Of a DNA stretch of 64,000 nucleotides, positions 26,350-35,040 are shown piece by piece. Made by a program: the position numbers and the translations under genes. This DNA is from Allotamlana fucoidanivorans. Its GTDB lineage: Bacteria; Bacteroidota; Bacteroidia; Flavobacteriales; Flavobacteriaceae. The notes under the pieces are model-generated. The model was not told the origin of the DNA. It did not search any database and saw only the letters and a list, made by a program, of their open reading frames with translations. The DNA lies in the NCBI RefSeq assembly GCF_045788535.1, contig NZ_CP074074.1, forward strand, positions 2,604,001-2,668,000, in the 5' to 3' direction. How positions within the stretch are numbered: the stretch's first letter is position 1; each line of letters begins with the position of its first letter.

Positions 26350-27252
26350 TTGAAAGGGGGTAGATACATTTTATTTATACTTTTCCCTATTATAATACAT
26401 GCTCAATCTAAGTTTGAAACTTTTTTTACTCCAAGCGATACTTTAAATGTAAAAAGGCGTAATGCGGTTATCATTTCTGAAGTTGCAATTGGTGGCGTAA
26501 CTTTAATTGGTTTAAATCAATTATGGTATGCAGATTATGAGCGTTCAAAGTTTCATACAGTAAACGATAACAACGCATGGTTGCAAATGGATAAATTGGG
26601 GCATGCGTTTACATCGTATCAATTGGGTAAGCACGGAGCACAATTATTAAATTGGAGTGGTGTTAGTAAAAAGCATCAGCTTATTTATGGAGCAACCTTA
26701 GGGTTTACGTTTTTAACTGCTGTTGAAATTTTAGATGGTCATTCAAAAGAATGGGGTTTTTCCTGGGGTGATGTTTTGGCCAATGCGGCTGGTTCGGGGT
26801 TGTATATTGGGCAAGAATTATTGTGGAATGAGCAGCGAATTGCACTAAAATACTCTTTTTATCATACAAAGTACAGCCAAATACAGCCTGATAAATTCGG
26901 AACTTCTACTCTAGAACAAGCTTTAAAAGATTACAATGGTCAAACCTATTGGCTTAGCGTAAACTTGAAATCTTTTTTTAAAACAAGTAAAATACCTAGT
27001 TGGTTTAATGTTGCTGTAGGCTATGGGGCTGAAGGGATGCTTTATAAGGGGAAAAGTTCTGAAACTCCGCTATTTATAGGAGATATGCCGTATAGACAAT
27101 ATTTTCTTAGCCTCGATATCAATCTCAGTGCTATACAGACAAACTCTAAATTTATCAATACTGTTTTTGATGTTTTTAATATGATAAAAATACCTTTACC
27201 TACCTTAGAATTTAGCAAAAATACGTGTGTATTTCATCTATTCTACATTTAA
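26350..27252 (+). CDS. DUF2279 (YfiM-like) membrane-associated protein
   Basis: A 300-residue protein. No ATG fits the N-terminus; TTG at 26350, 5 bp after the mltG stop, gives a signal peptide (KGGRYILFILFPIIIHAQ). The DUF2279 pattern is visible: WYADYERSKFHTVNDNN, DKLGHAFTSYQ and WGFSWGDVLANAAGSGLY, with the conserved His in DKLGHAF. It probably lies in the envelope as an outer-membrane or periplasmic protein. The function is unknown; its place after mltG suggests a cell-envelope role. Confidence 0.85.
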   Translation: MKGGRYILFILFPIIIHAQSKFETFFTPSDTLNVKRRNAVIISEVAIGGVTLIGLNQLWYADYERSKFHTVNDNNAWLQMDKLGHAFTSYQLGKHGAQLLNWSGVSKKHQLIYGATLGFTFLTAVEILDGHSKEWGFSWGDVLANAAGSGLYIGQELLWNEQRIALKYSFYHTKYSQIQPDKFGTSTLEQALKDYNGQTYWLSVNLKSFFKTSKIPSWFNVAVGYGAEGMLYKGKSSETPLFIGDMPYRQYFLSLDINLSAIQTNSKFINTVFDVFNMIKIPLPTLEFSKNTCVFHLFYI

Positions 27253-27274
27253 AAAATACACATAATCGATTAAT

Positions 27275-27305
27275 TTTGAAGTTATTGAAAAAAAATCTAA
27301 TTTTG
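27275..27305 (+). promoter_or_regulatory. Consensus Bacteroidota promoter
   Basis: TTTG (27275-27278), a 19-bp spacer, then TAATTTTG (27298-27305): an exact match to the family consensus. It lies 58 bp before the lysozyme-like gene at 27364, giving a leader of about 52 nt. Confidence 0.85.
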
Positions 27306-27363
27306 CACGCTCAAATTTCAAGGTGTATTTCAGTTTAAAAATACGCTGAAAAAATTTAAAACT

Positions 27364-28029
27364 ATGGTAAAAAATATTGCAAGTTTAATGACTCTCATGC
27401 TTACAATATCAACACTATTGTATTTCTCAATTCAATCTGATAAGCACATTGATTTGAGTAAATATTCAACGGAAGGTTTAGATTTAGACTATACCGTTAA
27501 GCGTGAGGCAAATCAATATTATGACTTCACTAAGTCATTGAATATTGATAAAGATTATGAATATTCTCCATATTTAGGGAAATCCTTTGTAGGTTTTAAA
27601 GAAGCATTAGCATTTAAAGAATCTGGCGGAAATTATTTTTCGGTAAATACGTTTGGGTATTTGGGTAAATATCAATTTGGAGCCAGTACATTAAGGTTAA
27701 TAGGTATTCATAATACGCAAAAATTCTTAAAAGATCCCAAATTACAAGAAAAAGCTTTTGTTGCCAATTTAGCTAGAAACAAGTGGATTTTAAGGCGAGA
27801 TATTAAAAATTTTGTTGGTAAGCGCATTAATGGTGTTATTGTAACGGAGTCTGGTATTTTGGCTGCGGCACACCTAGCGGGGCCTGGAGCGGTAAAGAAA
27901 TACTTAAGAAGTTATGGTTTAGATAATTTTGCCGACGGATTTGGTACTACGGTGTATTATTATATGAAACGGTTTTCAGGCTATGATACCACATTTGTAA
28001 AAGCTGATAAAAAAGCGAGAGCAATATAA
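27364..28029 (+). CDS. Lysozyme-like/lytic transglycosylase-type exported protein
   Basis: A 221-residue protein with an N-terminal hydrophobic segment (about 5-22) serving as signal or anchor. The central region FKEALAFKESGGNYFSVN (Glu 86) followed by GYLGKYQFGASTLRLIG resembles the catalytic Glu and Gln/Phe motif of SLT-type transglycosylases. The segment AAAHLAGPGAVKKYL also fits the lysozyme fold. It is likely a peptidoglycan lyase or a relative. It has its own consensus promoter, although it sits behind the mltG operon, and its terminator appears to lie inside the convergent gene downstream. Confidence 0.85.
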   Translation: MVKNIASLMTLMLTISTLLYFSIQSDKHIDLSKYSTEGLDLDYTVKREANQYYDFTKSLNIDKDYEYSPYLGKSFVGFKEALAFKESGGNYFSVNTFGYLGKYQFGASTLRLIGIHNTQKFLKDPKLQEKAFVANLARNKWILRRDIKNFVGKRINGVIVTESGILAAAHLAGPGAVKKYLRSYGLDNFADGFGTTVYYYMKRFSGYDTTFVKADKKARAI

Positions 28030-28047
28030 TATAAAGTATAGCGGTTT

Positions 28048-28761
28048 CTAACGCTTATCAATAATAAATATGGTAGGTCTTTTATGAAGATCTACCTTAT
28101 TTTTTTTCCAAAATATGGCAGGCTGTGTCTTTATAAATTCGGTTGGTAGTGTAATATCACAGGCTACACAAATATACGTGTGTGTATCTAAAAGATTGGC
28201 TAATTCTTCTAATAGCTTATTATTTCTATAAGGTGTTTCAATAAATATTTGAGATTGATTTCGTTCAAAAGACAAACGTTCTAGTCGCTTTATTTCCGAC
28301 CTTCGCTCCCCTTTATCAATAGGTAGATAACCATTAAAAGCGAAACTTTGTCCGTTCATACCAGAACTCATTAGGGCTAATAAAATTGAAGAAGGGCCAA
28401 CTAAAGGTACTATTTTTATGTTTTTGTTATGCGCTATATGAACAACGTCTGCACCAGGATCGGCTACGCCCGGACATCCTGCCTCAGATAATAAACCTAC
28501 GTGTATTCCTTTTAAGCAAGGTTCAATAAAAGAGGGTAAATCAGAAGGGTCTGTAAACTTATTTAAAACGAAAATCTTTAGAGAAGGCTGAGATTTTTCA
28601 GGACAAATTCTTTTAATAAAACGTCTAGCTGTTTTTTCGTTTTCTACAATAAAGGTGTCTATTTCTGTAATAATTTGCTTAACAGACACAGGTAAAACCT
28701 CTAAGGGGTCATTGTCTCCTAAAGTTGTTGGTATAAGGTACAGTTTGCCTTCAGGCGTCAT
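28048..28761 (-). CDS. RsmI-like SAM-dependent methyltransferase (tetrapyrrole methylase fold)
   Basis: A 237-residue protein of the tetrapyrrole methylase superfamily, closest to RsmI (2'-O-methylation of C1402 in 16S rRNA) but shorter than the usual ~280 residues. Seen are GKLYLIPTTLGDNDP at the start, VGLLSEAGCPGVADPGAD, IVPLVGPSSILLALMSSG and NGYLPIDKGERRSEI. The N-terminal GxG strand is modified to LIPTTLGD. The substrate is inferred from the family only. The gene follows the phosphatase gene with a 1-bp gap and ends 18 bp from the convergent lysozyme-like gene. Confidence 0.9.
   Translation of the reverse strand: MTPEGKLYLIPTTLGDNDPLEVLPVSVKQIITEIDTFIVENEKTARRFIKRICPEKSQPSLKIFVLNKFTDPSDLPSFIEPCLKGIHVGLLSEAGCPGVADPGADVVHIAHNKNIKIVPLVGPSSILLALMSSGMNGQSFAFNGYLPIDKGERRSEIKRLERLSFERNQSQIFIETPYRNNKLLEELANLLDTHTYICVACDITLPTEFIKTQPAIFWKKNKVDLHKRPTIFIIDKR
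28072..28108 (+). terminator. Plus-strand terminator embedded in the convergent methylase gene
   Basis: A 10-bp stem with one non-Watson-Crick position (GGTAGGTCTT / AAGATCTACC), a 5-nt loop, and then TTATTTTTTTT on the plus strand. It lies 42 bp after the lysozyme-like stop but within the last codons of the minus-strand methylase gene. Confidence 0.65.
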
Positions 28762-28762
28762 T

Positions 28763-29221
28763 TTATTTGTGAGTTAATTTCGTTACAATTTGGTCACAGG
28801 CTTCGCTAAGCATGTTATAAACATTATCAAATCCTTGACTACCTCCATAGTAAGGGTCAGGAACATCGTAATTTTTGTTTGGGTATACGGTGTTCAATAT
28901 CATGTTTACTTTTTGAGTATCACCCTCGTGTCTGGATAGCTTAAGTACATTTTGATAATTGGAAGCATCCATAACATATATATAATCAAACCTGTCAAAG
29001 TCAGATGCCTCAAATTGCCTACCTCTTAAATTTGTAATGTCAATACCGTGCTTTTTCGCTACAGCTATAGAGCGTTTGTCTGGCATGCTACCAATATGAT
29101 AGGCTGCGGTTCCTGCTGAATCAACCGTAAATAAGTTGTTGGGTAATTTTGATTTAAGAATACCTTCAGCCAAAGGCGAACGACAAATGTTTCCTAGGCA
29201 TACCATCAAAATTTTAGTCAT
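28763..29221 (-). CDS. Low-molecular-weight protein tyrosine phosphatase
   Basis: A 152-residue enzyme with the CX5R P-loop at residues 8-14 (CLGNICR) followed by SP, and the general acid Asp 122 in VPDPYYGG. It dephosphorylates tyrosine in the cytoplasm; in many bacteria partners are tyrosine kinases of capsule synthesis, but none is near here. The gene lies between dnaA (11 bp upstream) and the RsmI-like gene (1 bp downstream), an order I recall as common in flavobacteria. Confidence 0.95.
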   Translation of the reverse strand: MTKILMVCLGNICRSPLAEGILKSKLPNNLFTVDSAGTAAYHIGSMPDKRSIAVAKKHGIDITNLRGRQFEASDFDRFDYIYVMDASNYQNVLKLSRHEGDTQKVNMILNTVYPNKNYDVPDPYYGGSQGFDNVYNMLSEACDQIVTKLTHK

Positions 29222-29232
29222 GATGTTAAGTT

Positions 29233-30660
29233 TTAAACAGAAAGTTTTTTGGTAATGTCTTCAACATACTTTCTAAACTGCTTATCGGTAGAGGTTAAAT
29301 TATCTACCGTTTTACAGGCATGAAGCACAGTGGCATGATCACGTTTTCCTATTTGTGATCCAATGCTTGCTAAGGAAGCTTTGGTGAATTTTTTTGCAAA
29401 AAACATCGCGAGTTGTCTGGCTTGAACAATATGACGTTTTCTTGTTTTAGATTGCAACGTGTCAATATCCATTTGGAAATAATCAGACACCACTTTTTGG
29501 ATATAATCAATAGAAACTTCGCGCTTGGTGTTTTTAACGAACTTTTCAACTATAACTCTAGCTAAATCAATTGTAATTTCCTTTTTATTAAAAGAAGATT
29601 GTGCGATTAGCGAGATAATGGCGCCTTCAAGTTCTCTAACATTTGTTTTTATGTTCTTGGCAACATATTCTACAATATCGTCAGGCATTTCAACACCATC
29701 ACGATAAAGTTTGTTTTTCAGGATAGAAACACGGGTTTCGAAATCTGGACTTTGTAGTTCGGCCGATAACCCCCATTTAAATCGAGATAATAAACGCTGT
29801 TCAATATCTTGCATATCAACAGGAGCCTTGTCACTGGTTAAAATGACTTGTTTTCCATTTTGATGCAAATGATTAAATATATGGAAGAATACATCTTGCG
29901 TTCCTGTTTTTCCAGATAAAAACTGTACATCATCAATGATTAACACATCAATTATTTGGTAAAAATGAATGAAGTCATTTCTGTTATTCTTTTTTACGGC
30001 ATCAATATATTGTTGTGTAAATTTTTCAGCAGAGATATATAAAACTGTTTTTTCAGGATATTTATCTTTAATATCCACACCAATAGCATGTGCTAAATGG
30101 GTTTTTCCTAAACCAACACCTCCAAAAATCAATAAAGGATTAAATGACGTGCCTCCTGGTTTTGCTGCAACCGCTAAACCAGCACTGCGCGCTAGCCTGT
30201 TTGAGTCGCCTTCAAGGAAGTTTTCAAAGCTGTAATTTGGATTTAACTGAGATTCAATCTTAACATTTCTAATTCCAGGAATAACAAAAGGGTTTCTTAA
30301 TTCTGGATTTTTGTTGTTAAGTGGAATATCAACATCTTGAGATTTTACAGCTGATCTATTTGAACTAGGAATTTTTTCTGTAAAAGGTTGCTTGTTGCCA
30401 TACGTGTTTTCCATTTTTATAATGTAAACTAATTTGGCAGACTCTCCCAGTTCTTTCGTTAAGGCTACTTTTAAAATTTTTACATAATGTTCTTCTAGCC
30501 ACTCGTAGAAGAATTTACTTGGAACCTGAATACTGAGGGCTTTATTAGAAAGCTTCACTGCGGCAATGGGTTCGAACCATGTTTTATATGCTTGCGGTTG
30601 AATGTTATCTTTTATAAACTCTAGACAATTATTCCATACCGATTGCGCAGTTACACTCAT
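29233..30660 (-). CDS. dnaA: Chromosomal replication initiator DnaA
   Basis: A 475-residue AAA+ protein. Domain I is at about 1-85; the Walker A motif GGVGLGKTH is at 180-188, Walker B IIDDVQF at about 241-247, and the DNA-binding domain IV signature KRDHATVLHACKTV near 438-451. It binds DnaA boxes at oriC to start replication. No cluster of TTATCCACA boxes is apparent in its upstream spacer, so the origin is probably not here. It heads a three-gene minus-strand unit and diverges from the thioesterase gene. Confidence 0.98.
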   Translation of the reverse strand: MSVTAQSVWNNCLEFIKDNIQPQAYKTWFEPIAAVKLSNKALSIQVPSKFFYEWLEEHYVKILKVALTKELGESAKLVYIIKMENTYGNKQPFTEKIPSSNRSAVKSQDVDIPLNNKNPELRNPFVIPGIRNVKIESQLNPNYSFENFLEGDSNRLARSAGLAVAAKPGGTSFNPLLIFGGVGLGKTHLAHAIGVDIKDKYPEKTVLYISAEKFTQQYIDAVKKNNRNDFIHFYQIIDVLIIDDVQFLSGKTGTQDVFFHIFNHLHQNGKQVILTSDKAPVDMQDIEQRLLSRFKWGLSAELQSPDFETRVSILKNKLYRDGVEMPDDIVEYVAKNIKTNVRELEGAIISLIAQSSFNKKEITIDLARVIVEKFVKNTKREVSIDYIQKVVSDYFQMDIDTLQSKTRKRHIVQARQLAMFFAKKFTKASLASIGSQIGKRDHATVLHACKTVDNLTSTDKQFRKYVEDITKKLSV

Positions 30661-30852
30661 TTTTTAAGTTCTATAGGTTTTATGTTAGTAATTAGTTAGC
30701 TGGATAGGAAAACAGCTGTGTTTCCCTTTAATTGCGAGGCAAATATGTGAACAAAATTCTTAAAAAAAAAATGAAAATCTATTGAATTTTTAGAAATTTT
30801 TCCTCATGTTTAAACTCTAGCCGAAGCTACAAAAAAATATTTAAAAAAGCTT

Positions 30853-31254
30853 ATGAAATTCGATGAAATACAAATTAGAGTGAGGTATGGAGAAACAGAT
30901 CAAATGGGTGTTGTTTATCATGGAAATTATTCATTATATCTAGAAATGGGGCGTATTGAGTGGTTAAGAAAAATAGGGGTGTCTTATAAGAAAATGGAAG
31001 AAAATGGTATCATGCTTCCGGTTGTTTCAATGAGTTTAAATTATAAAAAATCAGCGGGTTATGATGATATAATTAATGTAAAAACTCAACTAAAAAAAAC
31101 ACCATCTGTAAGAATAGAATTTGACTACGAAATCACTAATGAAAAAGGTGAGATTTTAACCACTGCAAATACCGTTTTGGTTTTTATTGATAAGAATACA
31201 AACAAACCTACAAGACCACCTCAATATATCTTAGATGCTATAAAAGATCAATGA
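30853..31254 (+). CDS. Acyl-CoA thioesterase, 4HBT/YbgC type
   Basis: A 133-residue hot-dog-fold protein. VRYGETDQMGVVYHGNYSLY carries the catalytic Asp of the YbgC/4-hydroxybenzoyl-CoA thioesterase class (Asp 17), followed by the RIEWLRKIG helix. It hydrolyses short acyl-CoA esters; the in vivo substrate is not evident. Its 3' end overlaps the convergent IMPACT-family gene by 7 bp. Confidence 0.93.
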   Translation: MKFDEIQIRVRYGETDQMGVVYHGNYSLYLEMGRIEWLRKIGVSYKKMEENGIMLPVVSMSLNYKKSAGYDDIINVKTQLKKTPSVRIEFDYEITNEKGEILTTANTVLVFIDKNTNKPTRPPQYILDAIKDQ

Positions 31255-31859
31255 ACACGTTTGATATCTATTTCATAGAGCTTTTCAAATGTTTGCGCTA
31301 CCATGTCTGCTTCTTTTTTTCTTACTGAAATGGTGATTTGACAGTTAAGTTCTAGCTTTTGATTCGTAATATTTAGTTGCTTTTCTTTTACAATTCGCAT
31401 GACTGTGTTCATGTTTTTGTATTCAAACGTAATAATATAGTCAATGTTTATTGTTTTTTCTATAATATTTGAAGCCTCAAGTATCATTTGAGCAGCTGTT
31501 TTATAAGCATTTATTAGGCCGCCAACGCCTAATTTAACACCTCCAAAATATCTAACCACCACAATTAAAATATTGGTTACATCAAATGATTGAATTTGCC
31601 CATAAATAGGCATGCCTGCAGAGTTACTGGGTTCTCCATCATCATTAGCGCGGTATGATATGGTTTCTGTACCTAATTGGTAGGCGTAACACCAATGTCT
31701 TGCGGCATGGTGTTCTTTTTTTAAGACTTCAATATGTTCTTTTATTTCAGTTTCAGTTATCACAGGAAAAGCGTAACCAAAAAACTTACTGTTTTTATCT
31801 TTAAACAGAATAGGGGGAGGACTGGTTTTAAGTGTTCTGTAGGTATCCTTAATATCCAA
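31248..31859 (-). CDS. IMPACT/YigZ family protein
   Basis: A 203-residue protein with the UPF0029/IMPACT N-terminal domain: HHAARHWCYAYQLG, the signature NDDGEPSNSAGMPI and VVVRYFGGVKLGVGGLINAY. A C-terminal DUF1949-like domain follows. Members are linked to translation control, but the bacterial role is not settled. It is a single gene, overlapping the thioesterase gene tail-to-tail. Confidence 0.95.
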   Translation of the reverse strand: MDIKDTYRTLKTSPPPILFKDKNSKFFGYAFPVITETEIKEHIEVLKKEHHAARHWCYAYQLGTETISYRANDDGEPSNSAGMPIYGQIQSFDVTNILIVVVRYFGGVKLGVGGLINAYKTAAQMILEASNIIEKTINIDYIITFEYKNMNTVMRIVKEKQLNITNQKLELNCQITISVRKKEADMVAQTFEKLYEIDIKRVH

Positions 31860-32034
31860 GGGTGTTAAAATTTATGAGATTAGTTTAGAAAATTTAATAG
31901 AAGATAAGTTTTGTTTGTTTATAATCTATACGTACTATCAATGAACTATTCATTACCATATTTTGACATAAATAGATGACAATAAGATGTGTATGGGTTT
32001 TTACATTTGAGTAACTACAAATAACTAAAATTAG

Positions 32035-34389
32035 ATGAAATTAAAATTACAATTTCGAAAATACTATTTTTCATTAGTATTTTTGACGTTTTATGGTGTT
32101 AATGCTCAAATTAGTTTGGGAACTGGTGAAAAAATTCACCAAAAGGAATCGCTTGTAATTGATCAGATTCCAGAAGATTTACCGTCCAGTCTTTCATTGG
32201 AAGTCCATTATTCAGAAGAGTTGATGACCATAAAGTTAGAAAAATGTTCTGTTTACGGAAAGAATACTAGATTTTTAATCGATGACGGAACAGGTAAACT
32301 GGTTGAAGTTGAAAAGCCTGAAGAGTGCGTATATACTGGATATGTTAAGGAGCATCCCGAATATTACACAAACGCTGTTATAATAGAAGGGTCTTTAATT
32401 GCCACAATTGTTAGGTCTAAGGAAGAACTTATAGAAATTAGGCCTGTATCAAAAGATAAGAAGAAGCATCAAATTTTTTCAGTTAAAAATGAGCATTCCC
32501 ATTTGGAAAAAGGGTGTATGAAACCTAAAGAGTCGGAAGAAGAAAACTTCGCGTTACCAAAAATTACAACTCAAAATGAGTTTGTTTCACTTCCAATTTC
32601 ATCGAATAAACAGATATTTCAAAAAGTAAATGATAGTAAATTGGTAGCTAATTTGTCTCCAACTACTGTAATGGATGTTCTTGAATATGAAATTGGTGTG
32701 GAAATTGGTTCAAGAGCATTTTTTGCGAGTACAGCTTACAACGGAAACTTAGCCGCAGCTCAAGCTTCAGCGCAATCCATAATTGGTAATTTGAATAGTA
32801 GATTTCTTCATGGTTCTGGGGTGTCGTTTAAATTAGGTACGGTGATTATTAGAACCAATGTGAGTACAGATCCTTTGAGGGATTTGGTTACTGCCACAGG
32901 CGGAAGCGCCAATGCAAGTGAAAGCCTTAAGGCCTTTAAAGATTACTGGAATAGTAATCCTGGTGGTGAAATAGGAACTACCCACGATGTTGCTGTATAT
33001 CATGTGCTTTCAAATCCATCTGGTTTAGCATATGTTAACAAGGTAGCCACTGCATATAAGTATGGTACGTTAGGAGGTAATGGTCCTACTAGCTGGGCAA
33101 ACGGTACGGCGGTTCATGAGGTTGGACATATTTGGAATTTAAGACATACTAATAGCTCCGGAATATTTTATGAAAATAGGCCAAGAAATAATTTAGGTTC
33201 TACATCATCTGGAGGTAATGATTATTTTATTAGTGTTATGCATGGATCTGGTAATCATAATATTGGGCGATTTTCCACCGCCGAGGCTCAAGTAGTTAGG
33301 CAAGTTCTTAATCAAAAAAGATCAGCAGGTGATTTAATTGCTAATCCTGATCCTGTAAAGCCTTTTGGAGTTTATGATGAGTTTGAAGTGCAGTCTGATG
33401 ATCCTGTAATAATAGATGTTATTTCTAATGACTATGATGTTAATAATGATGTGTTAGATGTGAGGGTGTTGGATCAAGTTAGTAATTTAGGAGGAACAAT
33501 TAGTTTATCACCAGGTACAGGACCTGGGGGTAGAAATGAATTAATATATACACCGCCTGCATCCGGACTCAATGGTAGAGATTTTTTTCACTATACTGTT
33601 TTTGATACTTCTGGACGTACAGATTTTGGTGCCGTGTATATGTATAGAGAAACATCTCTTTTTAATGAAAACAGTGATGAGTTTTTATTTGATCTAGGGA
33701 CTCGTACTTCTGCACTTTGGCCGGATTATGATAGAGTACATGGTGATACGTCTAACAGTTTATATGGTTGGACAGATACTTCAGTAGTAGTTGATAGGGA
33801 TAGAGGAAGTGATTCGGGAACTAATAATCTTAACAGAGATTTATGTATGTCTTCAGAGCCCGCGACCTTTGAAACAAAGGTTCAAAATGGAAATTGGGAA
33901 GTGTTAATCACCTTTGGGGATAGATCTTATGCTCATGATGAAATTTTTGTAAAAGCTGAAGGTGTCGATAAGCTAGAGCATATTAGTACGACACCTGCTG
34001 TGTATTTTAATAGAAAATTTGAAGTTGAGGTTATGGATGGAAAACTTTCGTTGGAGTTTTCAGATCGAGGCGGAAGCGATTCTAATTGGGTTGCTACTAG
34101 GATCATTTTAAGATATTTAGGGGCTTTGAGTGTTGAAGAAAATAGTCTTGAAAAAGTGTTTTCTATGTACCCTAATCCTGTGAAATCAATCTTAAATATG
34201 GAAGTAAAAGATCGACTTAATGGAGATATTACTATAGTTAATGTCTTAGGAAGTGTTATGTATTCAAAGGCAAAGGCTTTTGCTAATGGTAAAGTAAAGG
34301 TAGATCTTGATAGTTGGGCAAGTGGTGTTTATTTCTTAACTTTTAAAAGAGATAACAGAAAAGTTGTAAAACGGATCATAATTGACTAA
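32035..34389 (+). CDS. Secreted metzincin protease, T9SS substrate
   Basis: A 784-residue protein: signal peptide (ending VNAQ), a pro-region (about 25-215), a zinc protease domain with HEVGHIWNLRH (His 361, Glu 362, His 365, His 371) and Met-turn SVMHG (Met 402), a cadherin-like Big_17-type module (about 440-530, VISNDYDVNNDVLDVRVLD), a C-terminal beta-sandwich, and a type A T9SS sorting domain (MYPNPVKSILNMEV to VVKRIIID). The metzincin glycine is replaced by Asn in HExxHxxNxxH. It is likely secreted and attached to the cell surface for protein degradation. It is monocistronic. Confidence 0.93.
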   Translation: MKLKLQFRKYYFSLVFLTFYGVNAQISLGTGEKIHQKESLVIDQIPEDLPSSLSLEVHYSEELMTIKLEKCSVYGKNTRFLIDDGTGKLVEVEKPEECVYTGYVKEHPEYYTNAVIIEGSLIATIVRSKEELIEIRPVSKDKKKHQIFSVKNEHSHLEKGCMKPKESEEENFALPKITTQNEFVSLPISSNKQIFQKVNDSKLVANLSPTTVMDVLEYEIGVEIGSRAFFASTAYNGNLAAAQASAQSIIGNLNSRFLHGSGVSFKLGTVIIRTNVSTDPLRDLVTATGGSANASESLKAFKDYWNSNPGGEIGTTHDVAVYHVLSNPSGLAYVNKVATAYKYGTLGGNGPTSWANGTAVHEVGHIWNLRHTNSSGIFYENRPRNNLGSTSSGGNDYFISVMHGSGNHNIGRFSTAEAQVVRQVLNQKRSAGDLIANPDPVKPFGVYDEFEVQSDDPVIIDVISNDYDVNNDVLDVRVLDQVSNLGGTISLSPGTGPGGRNELIYTPPASGLNGRDFFHYTVFDTSGRTDFGAVYMYRETSLFNENSDEFLFDLGTRTSALWPDYDRVHGDTSNSLYGWTDTSVVVDRDRGSDSGTNNLNRDLCMSSEPATFETKVQNGNWEVLITFGDRSYAHDEIFVKAEGVDKLEHISTTPAVYFNRKFEVEVMDGKLSLEFSDRGGSDSNWVATRIILRYLGALSVEENSLEKVFSMYPNPVKSILNMEVKDRLNGDITIVNVLGSVMYSKAKAFANGKVKVDLDSWASGVYFLTFKRDNRKVVKRIIID

Positions 34390-34415
34390 TAGAAATTAGG
34401 TTATTTTAAGACGAT

Positions 34416-34446
34416 AAAAGGCTTGTTTTTAAAACAAGTCTTTTTT
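34416..34446 (+). terminator. Terminator after the protease gene, overlapping the convergent HAD gene
   Basis: A 10-bp stem (AAAAGGCTTG / CAAGTCTTTT, one G-U pair) with an A/T loop and a following run of T on the plus strand. Its right half lies in the last codons of the minus-strand HAD gene, which ends at 34429. Confidence 0.75.
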
Positions 34447-35040
34447 ATTGTAGAAAAGATCAATTATATCATCTTTTTCAGGGTTGATATTCCATGCCTT
34501 CATCCCTGCTTTTATAGCGGTCTCAATATTATTACTATTGTCGTCAATAAAAATACAGTTTTCAGCTTTTAAATTATTGGTATCTAAAACAAACTCAAAA
34601 ATATCAATACTGGGTTTTCTTAAATGTATTTCATGAGACAGATAAAAGGCATTAAAACAAGCTTTGAATTCTTCATAGAATGCAATATTTTTTTTTATCC
34701 ATTCTATATGAAGTTCGTTGGTGTTACTTAACAAAATAAGTTTGAATTTGTTTTTAGTTTTTAGATTTTTTATAAAATCTAACCTATACGTTGGAAAGTC
34801 TTTTAAAATATTATTCCATAGGTTAATTAATTTACTTTTGGTTAAATGAGGGAATTTTTTGGCGTAAAATTCTATAAAATCATCCGTAGAAATAGTGCCT
34901 ATTTCATAGTGCTCATTGATCTTGATGATGTCTTCTGAAAGTGCTGAAATACCAAATGCTTTTAGAGATTCTTGAAGCCCATTTTTAATATCTAAATCAA
35001 TAAAAACATTGCCAAAATCAAATATTAATGTGTTGATCAT
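34429..35040 (-). CDS. HAD-superfamily hydrolase
   Basis: A 203-residue HAD protein. Motif I is LIFDFGNVFIDLD (Asp 8; the second Asp of the usual DxD is replaced by Gly, as in many HAD sugar phosphatases with DFGNV), motif II is LILLSNTNELHIEW, and motifs III/IV are LRKPSIDIFEF and CIFIDDNSNNIETA. The phosphorylated substrate is unknown. Its start lies inside the end of ribD (23-bp overlap), so the two are co-translated; a link to the riboflavin phosphatase step is conceivable but unproven. Confidence 0.93.
   Translation of the reverse strand: MINTLIFDFGNVFIDLDIKNGLQESLKAFGISALSEDIIKINEHYEIGTISTDDFIEFYAKKFPHLTKSKLINLWNNILKDFPTYRLDFIKNLKTKNKFKLILLSNTNELHIEWIKKNIAFYEEFKACFNAFYLSHEIHLRKPSIDIFEFVLDTNNLKAENCIFIDDNSNNIETAIKAGMKAWNINPEKDDIIDLFYNKKDLF

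Noticed and set aside
30661..30852. Spacer before dnaA as a candidate replication origin
   Set aside because: No cluster of TTATCCACA-like boxes was found; oriC is often away from dnaA in this phylum.
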